Shown piece by piece: positions 45,269-54,288 of a stretch of DNA of 64,000 nucleotides. A program made the position numbers and the translations under genes. The DNA comes from Bacteroidota bacterium (lineage in GTDB: Bacteria; Bacteroidota; Ignavibacteria; UBA10030; UBA6906), in the NCBI GenBank assembly GCA_019637975.1, contig JAHBUR010000017.1, positions 26,921 to 90,920 of the forward strand. Reading direction: 5' to 3'. The stretch's first letter is position 1. The number at the start of each line of letters is the position of its first letter. A model generated the notes under the pieces. The model worked only from the letters and a program-made list of their open reading frames with translations, made no database searches and was not told the DNA's origin.

Positions 45269-47947
45269 ATGAAACAACTTAGCGAAATTCGTTCGTCGTA
45301 CCAATTCAAACTCATTGCTGCATTTGCTGTTCCGTGGTTAGCCGTTGTTGTGTTCGGGCTAACGTTCTATCCCGGGAAGCAGAAGGCATTCAGCACAGAG
45401 GCGGCACTCAAGCAGGCGCTGACGCTGAGTGAAATGCTTGCGTTCTCTGTCGGCACCGGACTCACGGAAAACAACTATGAAATGGTTGAACGTGCTTTTG
45501 AATGGACAAAAAAGGATAGCAATGTCTCGTATGTGACTATCCAGGACGAGGGGGACAGTTCCATTCTTGCATATAATCCCCGGCAATCAGCCGTAGGAAA
45601 GAGTTCAAAGCTCTTCACCGAGAGGCTTATTGATATTGGCGAGTCAAGCATCACTGTGTATACGCCTGTTGCAAATCAGTCGCGCAGATTAGGAACGATC
45701 ATACTGGAATATTCGCTGGATCTTTATCAGAATGAGATTGCCGATCAGCGCCTTGTCTCCATAATCGTCAGCAGCATTATCTTTGCGATAGGACTCTATG
45801 GCATCGTTTTGCTTGCTCGAGAAGCGGCGAAAGTCCGGCAATACAACAAGGGCTTGATCAAGGCAACAGCACGGGCAACCGAGCAGGCAAAAATGCTCGA
45901 AGTGAAAGCAGCAGAACTGGAACAAGCCCGGAAGACTGCGGAACGGAATGCCAAACACAAATCGGAATTTCTGGCTAATATGAGCCACGAAATCCGGACG
46001 CCGATGAACGGCATTCTCGGCATGACGGAGCTTGCGCTCGACACCAATCTTTCGGTGGAGCAGAAGACATATCTCGATACCGTGAAGAGTTCGGCGGAAG
46101 CGCTTCTGACAATCATCAATGACATTCTCGATTTCTCGAAGATCGAATCCGGCAAGCTTGAACTTGAATCCACCGAGTTTGACATCCGCGACACCATCGG
46201 GCTCGTGTTGAAAGCGCTGGCTGTTCGTGCGCATCAGAAAGACCTTGAACTTGTCTGCAATATCGCATCCGATGTCCCGATGCGCGTAATCGGCGATCCG
46301 GTTCGCATCAATCAGGTTATCACAAACCTCGTGGGCAACGCCGTTAAATTTACCGAGCGGGGGGAAATCTCACTCAATGTGCATTGTGAGACCCTTGGAG
46401 ATGATTCTGTTGTGCTCCGATTTTCCGTCAAGGACACCGGTATCGGCATCCCGGCCGACAAGATGAAACGCATATTCGAGCCGTTCTCGCAAGCAGATCA
46501 TTCCGTGACGCGAAGATTTGGCGGAACAGGACTCGGCCTCACCATCTCGCAGCAACTCATAGAGATGATGGGGGGGAAGCTTGCTGTAGAAAGCGAAGTC
46601 GGCAAGGGAAGCACATTCCACTTTGCTTCACATTTCGGATTACGGCAACAGCAGCCTGCACGCTTCGTCGCTCCTGCCGAACTTTCGCTCGACGGACTTC
46701 CGGTACTCGTGGTGGACGACAATGCCACCTCCCGGTATATTCTCGAAGTCATGCTCTCCAACTGGCGCATGAAGCCGCGCCTTGTGGATGGAGGCCGTGC
46801 CGCTCTTGAAGAGATGGATCGAGCCAGAAAGCACGGAACGCCCTTTGCGCTGATGCTGCTTGATATCATCATGCCGGACATGGACGGTTTCGAACTCGCA
46901 CAGGAAATGCAACATCGCGGACTGATGACGGAAACGCATGTCATCATGCTCTCGTCGTCAACTCAAAAAGGAAATGCCGACCGTTGCAGGGCATTGGGCA
47001 TCCATACATATTTGAAGAAGCCGATCATTCAATCAGAGCTGTTCGACGCGATCATTGAAACGCTGCACGCACATCCCACAGTCGTGGCCAACACGGCACA
47101 CAAGGTCGTAACAAACGGACCAAAGCTTCAACGTCCGCTATATCTTCTCCTTACGGAAGACAATCCCGTCAACCAGATGTTTGCCATTGCTATTCTCGAG
47201 AAGAAGGGGCATCGCGTGCGGGTTGCAAACAACGGGCAGGAGGCAATCGACATTCTCAACAAGGAACAGTTCGATGCAGTGTTGATGGATATTCAGATGC
47301 CCGTGCTAGACGGGTTGGAGGCAACACGCCGGATTCGCGCTGCTGAAGAAGGAACGAACAGGCATATCCCCATCATTGCCATGACTGCACACGCAATGGA
47401 ACGCGACCGTGAAGAATGCCTGCACGTCGGCATGGACAACTACATCTCGAAACCGATTCGTACCGAGCATCTCTTTGAAATCCTCGACGGCATTGCGCCC
47501 TCCGTTGAGATACCGGACGCGCAGCAACCCGCGCAGGTCGCCGCCGGCCCGATGCTGACATTTGAAAAACCTGTACACGGTACAGACTCTGTCATTGAAG
47601 ATCCATCAGTATTTGATCGAGCAGACGCTGTTGAACAATGTCTCGGCAGCAACGAGATGTTGACGCAGCTGGCTCGTGTCTTCCTGCAGAACGCTGATCA
47701 GATGATGGCTGCAATCGACTCAGCGATCAACGATCAGGATCCGAAGGCCCTTCACCGTTCGGCACACACGTTGAAAGGTGCCGTGGGAAATCTTGCAGCC
47801 AAGAAGACGTACGACGCAGCGCTGCAACTCGAACAAATGGGCCGCAACAATAACCTACGTGGTGCTGTCGAAGGGTTTGAGCGACTCCGACAACATCTCC
47901 GGCAGTTGAGACTTCATCTGCAGGAATTCGAGCAGGTTGCTGCATAA
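45269..47947 (+). CDS. Hybrid histidine kinase (HisKA-HATPase-REC-REC-HPt)
   Basis: 892 residues from the Met at 45269; an in-frame ATG at 45206 is possible, and neither has a clear ribosome site. Two membrane helices flank a ~130-residue sensor domain. HisKA follows with His240 in [12 protein letters not shown], then HATPase_c ([25 protein letters not shown]), two receiver domains ([11 protein letters not shown]...[22 protein letters not shown]...[12 protein letters not shown]) and an HPt domain with [13 protein letters not shown]. It is a complete internal phosphorelay of the BarA/TorS type. The signal is unknown. It precedes a second hybrid kinase by 20 bases. Confidence 0.93.
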   Translation: MKQLSEIRSSYQFKLIAAFAVPWLAVVVFGLTFYPGKQKAFSTEAALKQALTLSEMLAFSVGTGLTENNYEMVERAFEWTKKDSNVSYVTIQDEGDSSILAYNPRQSAVGKSSKLFTERLIDIGESSITVYTPVANQSRRLGTIILEYSLDLYQNEIADQRLVSIIVSSIIFAIGLYGIVLLAREAAKVRQYNKGLIKATARATEQAKMLEVKAAELEQARKTAERNAKHKSEFLANMSHEIRTPMNGILGMTELALDTNLSVEQKTYLDTVKSSAEALLTIINDILDFSKIESGKLELESTEFDIRDTIGLVLKALAVRAHQKDLELVCNIASDVPMRVIGDPVRINQVITNLVGNAVKFTERGEISLNVHCETLGDDSVVLRFSVKDTGIGIPADKMKRIFEPFSQADHSVTRRFGGTGLGLTISQQLIEMMGGKLAVESEVGKGSTFHFASHFGLRQQQPARFVAPAELSLDGLPVLVVDDNATSRYILEVMLSNWRMKPRLVDGGRAALEEMDRARKHGTPFALMLLDIIMPDMDGFELAQEMQHRGLMTETHVIMLSSSTQKGNADRCRALGIHTYLKKPIIQSELFDAIIETLHAHPTVVANTAHKVVTNGPKLQRPLYLLLTEDNPVNQMFAIAILEKKGHRVRVANNGQEAIDILNKEQFDAVLMDIQMPVLDGLEATRRIRAAEEGTNRHIPIIAMTAHAMERDREECLHVGMDNYISKPIRTEHLFEILDGIAPSVEIPDAQQPAQVAAGPMLTFEKPVHGTDSVIEDPSVFDRADAVEQCLGSNEMLTQLARVFLQNADQMMAAIDSAINDQDPKALHRSAHTLKGAVGNLAAKKTYDAALQLEQMGRNNNLRGAVEGFERLRQHLRQLRLHLQEFEQVAA

Positions 47948-47967
47948 TCGATCAGGACAAATGTATC

Positions 47968-50112
47968 ATGATACAATCAGAAAAGACACGAATTCTCATA
48001 GCGGAAGATGAGCCCACCCAGGCTCTTAAGCTGCAATTCATTCTTCAGCAAAGCGGCTATGAGGTTTCCGTTGCGGAAAACGGCATGCACGCGCTCGATT
48101 TGATCAGACAGCAGCCCCCTGCTCTTGTCATCAGTGATATCATGATGCCTGTGATGCATGGCTATGAACTCTGCAGGGCGATTCGAGCCGATGAATCGTT
48201 GAAGAATATGCATGTCATTCTCCTGACTTCGCATTCAAACCCAACAGACGTGCTCCACGGATTGGAATCAGGAGCGGACTCTTTTGTGACCAAGCCCTAC
48301 AATGCAAAGAGTCTCCTCGCCCGCGTCCACCAGATCTTGTCAACCACGGCCGAAGGAACTTCCGGCAATGCGCGGCCAACCGTCGATATTACCTTCGACG
48401 GGGAGAAGTACTCCATCAACTCCAGCCGGCAACAGATACTCAATTTCTTCGTCTCGACCTATGAGTCGATGATTCAGAAAAATGCCGAGCTGGCAAAGGC
48501 CCGCGACGAGTTGCAGTCGCTCAGCGAAAATCTCGAACGCAAAGTCGGGGAGCGAACACAGTGGCTGCAGGAAGAAATCAAGGAACGTCAACGCGTCGAA
48601 GAACAGATTCGCGAGCAAGCCGCCCTTCTTGACAAAGCGCAGGACGCGATTGCTGTTCACGATCTCGAGGGAAATATCGTGTACTGGAACGAAAGCGCCA
48701 CTCGAGTATATGGTTGGGGCGCTGACGAAATCATCGGAAAGAACGCGGAAGAGATTCTCTACAAGGAAGTGTCGACTGCAGCCGCCAATAGTCCCCTCAG
48801 ACGGGCCCTCGAAAACGGCGAGTGGAGCGGCGAGCTCAAGCAAACGACCAAAGACGAAAAAGATATCACAGTACAGAGCCGATGGACGCTCGTTCGCGAC
48901 AACAACGGTGAGCCCAAGTCCTTACTGGTAATTAACTCTGATATCACCGAAAAGAAGCGACTCGAGGCACAAGTCCTGCGCACGCAGCGTATGGAAAGCA
49001 TCGGCACGCTTGCCGGCGGTATTGCACACGACTTGAACAATGTGCTCTCGCCGATTCTGCTGTCCGTCAACCTCCTTGAACGAAAACTTCCGGACGAGCA
49101 AAGCAAGCAAATTCTCAAACTCGTTGAATCGAGCGCGAGGCGCGGCGGCGCCCTGGTAAAACAGGTGCTGACGTTTGCCCGGGGGTTTGAGGGAGAGCGG
49201 ACGTTGATGTCTCTCTCTCATATCATTAAAGAGTTACAGACTTTTGCCACTCAATCGTTCCCGAAAACGGTTGAGCTTAAAACCAATTGGACAAAGAACC
49301 TGTGGAACATCCATGGTGACCCGACGCAAATTCATCAGGTGTTGCTTAACCTGTGCGTGAATGCCCGCGATGCCATGCCTCACGGCGGCAGCGTCAGAAT
49401 CTCCGCGGAGAACACAACGCTTGACCGGAACTATGCCGCCATGAATCCGGAGGCGAAACCGGGTCTCTATGTCGCCCTGAAAGTGAAGGATACGGGCACG
49501 GGAATCCCGCCGGAGGTGCTGGAGAGAATTTTCGAGCCCTTCTTCACAACGAAAGAGGTCGGAAAAGGAACAGGAATAGGCTTGTCAACACTCCACGCAA
49601 TCGTCAAAGGGCACGGCGGGTTCGTGACGGTTCAGACAGAGGTAGGTAAAGGAACTGAGTTCTCTGTTTACCTTCCCGCGGTTGAATCAACAGCGGGTGA
49701 ATTTGCCGACTCGCAAGAACAAGCAATTCCGGATGGCGCGGGTGAGCTTGTGCTGGTTGCCGAAGACGAGCCTGTAATCCGCGAGATTACGAAGGATTCA
49801 CTTGAGCGGCATGGCTACAAAACAGTCATTGCCACAGACGGCATTGAGGCACTCTCGCTCTATCTCCAGCATAAGGACGAAATCAAATTGGTGGTATTGG
49901 ATATGATCATGCCGTACATGGACGGACCGGCAACCATTCGTGCGCTTGAAAAGATGAACCCCAATGTGAAGGTCCTTGCGGTAAGCGGTTCGACGGAGAA
50001 ATTCAAGCTTGCGGAAGCAGCCGCTCGTAAGCCTCTCCGCTTCCTTCCGAAGCCATACACAACAGACAAACTGCTGAGCGTGATGGATGAGGTGCTGCAC
50101 GAAGCCGCATAG
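47968..50112 (+). CDS. Hybrid histidine kinase (REC-PAS-HisKA-HATPase-REC)
   Basis: A 714-residue soluble kinase. The N-terminal receiver domain (ILIAEDEPTQALK...VISDIMMPVMHGY) is followed by a coiled segment (~170-215), a PAS domain at ~220-340 (VHDLEGNIVYWNESATRVYGW), HisKA with His354 in GIAHDLNNVLSPI, HATPase_c (NLCVNARDAMPHGG, GTGIPPEVLERIFEPFFTTK) and a C-terminal receiver (LVAEDEPVIREITK...VLDMIMPYMDGP). With no membrane segment, it probably takes phosphate from the membrane kinase encoded just upstream. No DNA-binding output domain is present. A strong terminator follows. Confidence 0.93.
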   Translation: MIQSEKTRILIAEDEPTQALKLQFILQQSGYEVSVAENGMHALDLIRQQPPALVISDIMMPVMHGYELCRAIRADESLKNMHVILLTSHSNPTDVLHGLESGADSFVTKPYNAKSLLARVHQILSTTAEGTSGNARPTVDITFDGEKYSINSSRQQILNFFVSTYESMIQKNAELAKARDELQSLSENLERKVGERTQWLQEEIKERQRVEEQIREQAALLDKAQDAIAVHDLEGNIVYWNESATRVYGWGADEIIGKNAEEILYKEVSTAAANSPLRRALENGEWSGELKQTTKDEKDITVQSRWTLVRDNNGEPKSLLVINSDITEKKRLEAQVLRTQRMESIGTLAGGIAHDLNNVLSPILLSVNLLERKLPDEQSKQILKLVESSARRGGALVKQVLTFARGFEGERTLMSLSHIIKELQTFATQSFPKTVELKTNWTKNLWNIHGDPTQIHQVLLNLCVNARDAMPHGGSVRISAENTTLDRNYAAMNPEAKPGLYVALKVKDTGTGIPPEVLERIFEPFFTTKEVGKGTGIGLSTLHAIVKGHGGFVTVQTEVGKGTEFSVYLPAVESTAGEFADSQEQAIPDGAGELVLVAEDEPVIREITKDSLERHGYKTVIATDGIEALSLYLQHKDEIKLVVLDMIMPYMDGPATIRALEKMNPNVKVLAVSGSTEKFKLAEAAARKPLRFLPKPYTTDKLLSVMDEVLHEAA

Positions 50113-50160
50113 ATAGGTTTCTTCTCCCTCAAACGTCTTGCACGCGAGAGGGATTGGAAC

Positions 50161-50199
50161 GGTGGCCGTTAGTGGGGGACTGGCGGCCACCATTTTTTT
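50161..50199 (+). terminator. Rho-independent terminator
   Basis: GGTGGCCG...CGGCCACC form an 8-bp GC-rich stem followed by CATTTTTTTA, a T7 tract. It lies 49 bases past the second kinase gene. Confidence 0.88.
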
Positions 50200-50266
50200 A
50201 TCCTTATTCCCAACAATCAGCCCCGACAGGTCCACTGCCCGTCGGGACTGCGTGTTCTTCTGCCGG

Positions 50267-50683
50267 CTATCTCCAAACGGCCAGCAACCCTCCCATCAAT
50301 ACCATGCAGAGGAAGTTGTATCCCATGCTGATGAGATACAGGCCTGTTTTCCGAAATTCAAATGTAACCGATTGATAGGCAGTCGTAACAACCATACCGA
50401 TACACAACATTCCGCCGATTTTCATTCCCTGGAGAAACGTCTTCGATGCCGTGTAGTGGACAAAGTAGTCCATCACGTATGCAAGAACAATGCACATCAC
50501 AAACGTAACGCCGTACATCATGGCCGGATTCGTTGAGGACTTGCGAATCTCCTCCTCCGTTTTTCCCACCAACGCCATCCACTGTCGGGCAAACAATAGA
50601 TTCGAATACCAGAGTCCACCCAGCATCATCGGGATGATTGCAGCCACGATGATTGCAAGCCAGTTGATACCTGAATGAGGCAT
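50267..50683 (-). CDS. DUF1761-like small membrane protein
   Basis: 138 residues from the ATG at 50683 (AAGGA upstream); longer in-frame readings to 50869 enter an Arg-rich antisense of the VOC tail. It has four predicted helices, with the typical start WLAIIVAAIIPMMLGGLWYSNLLFARQWMAL and conserved Trp/Tyr, as in DUF1761 proteins. The function of the family is unknown. It lies downstream of the VOC-protein gene on the same strand, possibly in one transcript. Confidence 0.82.
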   Translation of the reverse strand: MPHSGINWLAIIVAAIIPMMLGGLWYSNLLFARQWMALVGKTEEEIRKSSTNPAMMYGVTFVMCIVLAYVMDYFVHYTASKTFLQGMKIGGMLCIGMVVTTAYQSVTFEFRKTGLYLISMGYNFLCMVLMGGLLAVWR

Positions 50684-50756
50684 AGCAGTGTTCCTTTTTA
50701 TGTTGTGAGAGATCTGTAATTCCCCACCCACATCCTCTTCAACAATTCCAGAAAAG

Positions 50757-51218
50757 CTACCGGCGTCGCGGACGATTTTTCCTTGCCTTCGCCGCCTTCT
50801 TCTTTTTCGGTGTTGCCTTCTTCTTTGCGACTTTCTTCTTTGCCCTTTTCTTCGGTTTCGGGGGTTCACTCTTCACAATCCCGATCGTGTTGCCGTCCGG
50901 ATCGCGAAACATCGCCATCGTAACCATGCCGGGAATTTCCATCGGCGGCATGACGATGGTTCCACCGAGACCCACGGCCTTATTCAGGGTCTCCTGCAGA
51001 TCAGGAACTTCCGCGTAGAATGTAACGGGTGGAGCCGGCTGGCTCGGATCGTTTTGCCCGATACCGCCTTGAGCCCCTTTCGAACTACCGGTGCTGACAA
51101 GTCCGTAGTGCATCGGATTGTTCGCGTTAACACTCCAACCGAAAAGTTTCGAGTAGAATTCCTGCAATTGATCGGCATTGTTGGAATTGATTTCCCAGTG
51201 AACAACGGGTGCACCCAT
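50757..51218 (-). CDS. VOC (glyoxalase-like) protein with histone-like basic tail
   Basis: A 153-residue protein. Residues 1-~118 form a single VOC module (VVHWEINSNNADQLQEFYSKLFGW...FYAEVPDLQETLNKAVGLGG...FRDPDGNTIGIV), a fold of metal-dependent dioxygenases, isomerases and small-molecule binders. The last ~33 residues are almost all Lys, Ala, Arg and Pro (KKRAKKKVAKKKATPKKKK), like the tails of bacterial histone H1-like proteins. The tail is in frame to a proper stop. This is an unusual pairing; the tail may bind nucleic acid or polyanions. Confidence 0.85.
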   Translation of the reverse strand: MGAPVVHWEINSNNADQLQEFYSKLFGWSVNANNPMHYGLVSTGSSKGAQGGIGQNDPSQPAPPVTFYAEVPDLQETLNKAVGLGGTIVMPPMEIPGMVTMAMFRDPDGNTIGIVKSEPPKPKKRAKKKVAKKKATPKKKKAAKARKNRPRRR

Positions 51219-51504
51219 AGCAGTACTCCTTTATTATTTGAGGGGATGTTGGATTATGTGATGATGAAGAGTGTGAAGTCGAATACGTTTTATTCGTGTG
51301 CTGGTTGCAGGTCAGAAATGGCGTCGGTTCGCCGCCGGAATGCTCGTGAGATTATACTAAGAAGGGTTCAGCGATGCAAGAGTGAACACAGCACACTGAT
51401 AATATCGCGGCCCCGAAAATGGGCCAATTGCACGAGTTTTGCAGGAGTTCTGCCCCGGGAATGATGCACCGATGCCCCTCGCATCTCTCCATGCATCGCA
51501 ACAT
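51219..51504. other. Intergenic region, no feature seen
   Basis: 286 bases between the TPR gene's end and the VOC gene's start. I find no convincing ORF, hairpin, repeat or promoter beyond what the flanking minus-strand VOC gene must have at 51219-51300. Confidence 0.5.
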
Positions 51505-52140
51505 TCACTTCACAAGATTCAGCCCCTGTAGTGCCAGCGTATCTCCGGGACTGAGCATTAACGCGTTGGTGAGAAGCATGCGCGCCTTTTGCCTGTCGCC
51601 CAAGTAGTAGTATGTCCATCCAAGAGAAAGGTTCGGTTCATACTCGGCGGGATAGCCGGTGTGGACTTTTTCGAGATGGCGTCTTGCCTCGTCATACTCC
51701 CCGTTGTTCAGAAGAATCTGTCCGAGTCGAAGATTGGCAGTGAAGTGCATCGGGTCGAGTTTCAGGATGGCCCGATACGTTGCCTGCACGTTCTCCCAAT
51801 CATTCAACGCCGAGAGGGGTAGCGTACGGCCGAGCAGCGCTTCGATGCTTTTGTTGTTGGCAATGGTGTTTGCCTGGGTATAGTATTTGTTAGACTCCTC
51901 GTAATTCATCAACGAATAGTACAACCAACCGAGACGGATATTGATGAGATAGTCGTTCTTATTCTCCTTATACACGTCCAGCAAAGATCGAACGGCTTTC
52001 TGGTAGTCACCCGTCGTCTCAAATTTCAGCGATTGATGGAAGGCCTCAACCTTTCCTTTGTTCTGGGATAAGACAGCCCCCGCCAGCACCGCAATGATGA
52101 TGGCGGCCAGCAGCACGCTGAGTAGAGTGAAGTGTTTCAT
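51505..52140 (-). CDS. TPR protein with N-terminal membrane anchor or signal
   Basis: A 211-residue protein. Residues 5-25 are hydrophobic (LLSVLLAAIIIAVLAGAVL), either an uncleaved anchor or a signal. The rest is TPR-like repeats (AVRSLLDVYKENKNDYLINIRLGWLYYSL, NYEESNKYYTQA, FTANLRLGQILLNNGEYDEARRHLE, EPNLSLGWTYYYLGDRQKARML). It is the last gene of the PqqD-like/ATP-grasp operon, with ATGA overlap to the urea-transporter/M23 gene. It may be a periplasmic scaffold for that system. Confidence 0.85.
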   Translation of the reverse strand: MKHFTLLSVLLAAIIIAVLAGAVLSQNKGKVEAFHQSLKFETTGDYQKAVRSLLDVYKENKNDYLINIRLGWLYYSLMNYEESNKYYTQANTIANNKSIEALLGRTLPLSALNDWENVQATYRAILKLDPMHFTANLRLGQILLNNGEYDEARRHLEKVHTGYPAEYEPNLSLGWTYYYLGDRQKARMLLTNALMLSPGDTLALQGLNLVK

Positions 52141-54284
52141 TCTGATGTCTCCTCGTTTGTTATTCCCGTTGCAACAAATGTGCGGCCCCCCGGCGCAGAT
52201 ATCCGGATTTCCTTTATCATTCCTTCTGCATCGATAGTGAGAGTTCCATCAAGCGTTTTTTGGTAGAACGAAAACAGTCCGGTACCTTTCAATCGAATAT
52301 TGTTGGAGATTGTGAATTCGCGGCTCTCCTCCGATCGTTCCGCAAACCTGAATGAGGCGCTCGCGTTCAGCTGCGGACTGAACACGAGCAAGAACTCGGA
52401 AAGATAGCGTACAGCCCCGCCGACAGCCTTCGACACAGGATAGCGATCAGTCCAGACAAGATTCGGCTCGTAGCACAACGGCACCTGCACAGCCATCAAG
52501 AAGAAATGATACAACGCCGAGCGCTTGTTTCCCACAAAACCGGTCAGATAGAAAATCTTGCCAACCATTGCGACGGATGCTGTCGCTCCGGCGGAAGATT
52601 CTATGAACAGGCTGTTCAGGATATCCACTTTCACTTCCCACTCCTCGTTGAACGCCTCGTCATCAAATGAACAAACGAACGAAAGCTTATCCCCCAACGT
52701 GAACTCGAACGTCCTTCTGATTATTTTGTGCAATTCGATATTCCGCACAAGCATATTCTCTTTCGGATGATCAAACGTGTGCAGAACACATCCGTTCTCT
52801 GTCTTCTCCAAATAATGGCCGATAGGATGTTCGAATGTTTTGTCCCCCAACTTGTCCGTCATCTGAAATTGGAAATGGAGATGCGGAGTAGGCGAGCGGC
52901 CACTGTTGCCGCACATACCGACGGTATCCCCTTTTTTCACCCGCTGCCCAACAACAAGATTGGTTGCATGCGGCTCAAGATGGGAAATTGCTGAAAAGAG
53001 ATTGTTCCCGTGATCGATGATGACCGTGTTTCCCCAATTCGACTTCAGATTGACCGCGCCGACCTCGTTGTTGGGAACACCATCAACAATACGGACGACT
53101 GTACCTTCAAGAGGCGCTACAACGGGAAGCCTGTTGCAGTAGTAGTCACTCAATGCCGCTCCGTTGTTGGCATATTCCTTACCCTCCTCATCCGTCACAA
53201 CAAAATCCCACGCATGACGCCACTTGTCTTTGTGTGTGATGGATCCATTCTGTCCCTGCGACACGCGCCACTCGCCGAAGAAAGGCAGTTCGGGCACAAC
53301 TGCTTTGAATCGCTCGAAGCGCGACACACGATTGTGATGGTAGTAGTAGTTCTCTTCCGGTGTGCCCGGCTGGAAATAGAGAAGCACAAGATCACTTTGC
53401 TCGCGACGGAATTTGAGACTGTAAATCACTGACAAGACGACAAAGTTAAACGGAAGTACCAGCAAGGGTAATTGATAGCCGGACAGCAGTTTGAGGAAGA
53501 AACCCGTCAGAATCACAACAACAAGGGATGAAATAACGGAGAGAAGGAACGATTTCTTCGACGGAAGGATCAGATTTCCGCCAAGCGCAAACGCCGTTAG
53601 TATCGAATTGAATCCCGCAAAGATCAGAAACCACTCGTCAGCTTCCTGCATGACGAAGTCTACAAAGAACAGGCTTGAGACAAACCCGACGATGCTCAGC
53701 GTAAACATCACTCGCGAAAGAAAAAGAAGGGCAACAGCAAAGACAACCCCCGACAGCATGTCGGATTGAAACACGATCAATCCAAGACTTCTGAAATACG
53801 TCTTGACAACCGGTGGCAGCATCGCAAGGAATTCCGGCTCGGTGAATTCGAACGGCTTGCTCTCTATTCCACGCAAGTTGGTCAGGAAGATGATAAACAC
53901 ATACAACGTTAGAACAAACGGGAGACTCAGGCCCGGCAGGTTAAACACCGCAGCAAGATGATGCTCAAGTACAGCAGAGACAAGGAACGTGATAATGATG
54001 AAGATGCCGATCAGGACGAGAAAAAACGGCGTCAGCTTGAAGTAGAATACCGCAGCGGCACCGAAGAGAATGCCGTTGAACCCATAGAATCCGCTTCGGA
54101 TTTTTCCTTCATCAAATTTCAAGACCGCGGCGGTGAGATTTGAAAGGACGACTCCCAACAATGCGACAAGTCCCAGTTCGGGAACAACAAACGTCGCCGC
54201 CAGAACTACCCCGCCGAACCACTTCCGGTTGGAAAAGAAGATCTGGGCGTAGCTGTAGAGAATGGAGTCGAGAAGAAGATTCAT
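52137..54284 (-). CDS. Urea-transporter-like membrane protein fused to M23 peptidase domain
   Basis: 715 residues from the Met at 54284 (MNLLLDSILYSY); the ORF opens at 54341. About ten membrane helices fill residues 1-~300, with urea-transporter-like signatures in both halves (GFNGILFGAA, FNLPGLSLPFVLTLY, GFNSILTAFALGG). At ~335-500 lies an M23 metallopeptidase (LytM) domain with the RHAWDF first ligand near 357, the ISHLEP loop and TPHLHFQF near 470, a full zinc set. The C-terminal ~220 residues are a beta-rich domain. The M23 half should face the periplasm and cut peptide crosslinks. Overlap and spacing tie it to the PLP enzyme upstream and the TPR gene downstream. Confidence 0.85.
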   Translation of the reverse strand: MNLLLDSILYSYAQIFFSNRKWFGGVVLAATFVVPELGLVALLGVVLSNLTAAVLKFDEGKIRSGFYGFNGILFGAAAVFYFKLTPFFLVLIGIFIIITFLVSAVLEHHLAAVFNLPGLSLPFVLTLYVFIIFLTNLRGIESKPFEFTEPEFLAMLPPVVKTYFRSLGLIVFQSDMLSGVVFAVALLFLSRVMFTLSIVGFVSSLFFVDFVMQEADEWFLIFAGFNSILTAFALGGNLILPSKKSFLLSVISSLVVVILTGFFLKLLSGYQLPLLVLPFNFVVLSVIYSLKFRREQSDLVLLYFQPGTPEENYYYHHNRVSRFERFKAVVPELPFFGEWRVSQGQNGSITHKDKWRHAWDFVVTDEEGKEYANNGAALSDYYCNRLPVVAPLEGTVVRIVDGVPNNEVGAVNLKSNWGNTVIIDHGNNLFSAISHLEPHATNLVVGQRVKKGDTVGMCGNSGRSPTPHLHFQFQMTDKLGDKTFEHPIGHYLEKTENGCVLHTFDHPKENMLVRNIELHKIIRRTFEFTLGDKLSFVCSFDDEAFNEEWEVKVDILNSLFIESSAGATASVAMVGKIFYLTGFVGNKRSALYHFFLMAVQVPLCYEPNLVWTDRYPVSKAVGGAVRYLSEFLLVFSPQLNASASFRFAERSEESREFTISNNIRLKGTGLFSFYQKTLDGTLTIDAEGMIKEIRISAPGGRTFVATGITNEETSE

Positions 54285-54288
54285 GATG

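Noticed and set aside
52137..54284. Urea-transporter/M23 fusion as an assembly or frameshift artefact
   Set aside because: A single open frame runs through both domains with a plausible linker, and neighbours overlap in normal fashion; kept as a real fusion.
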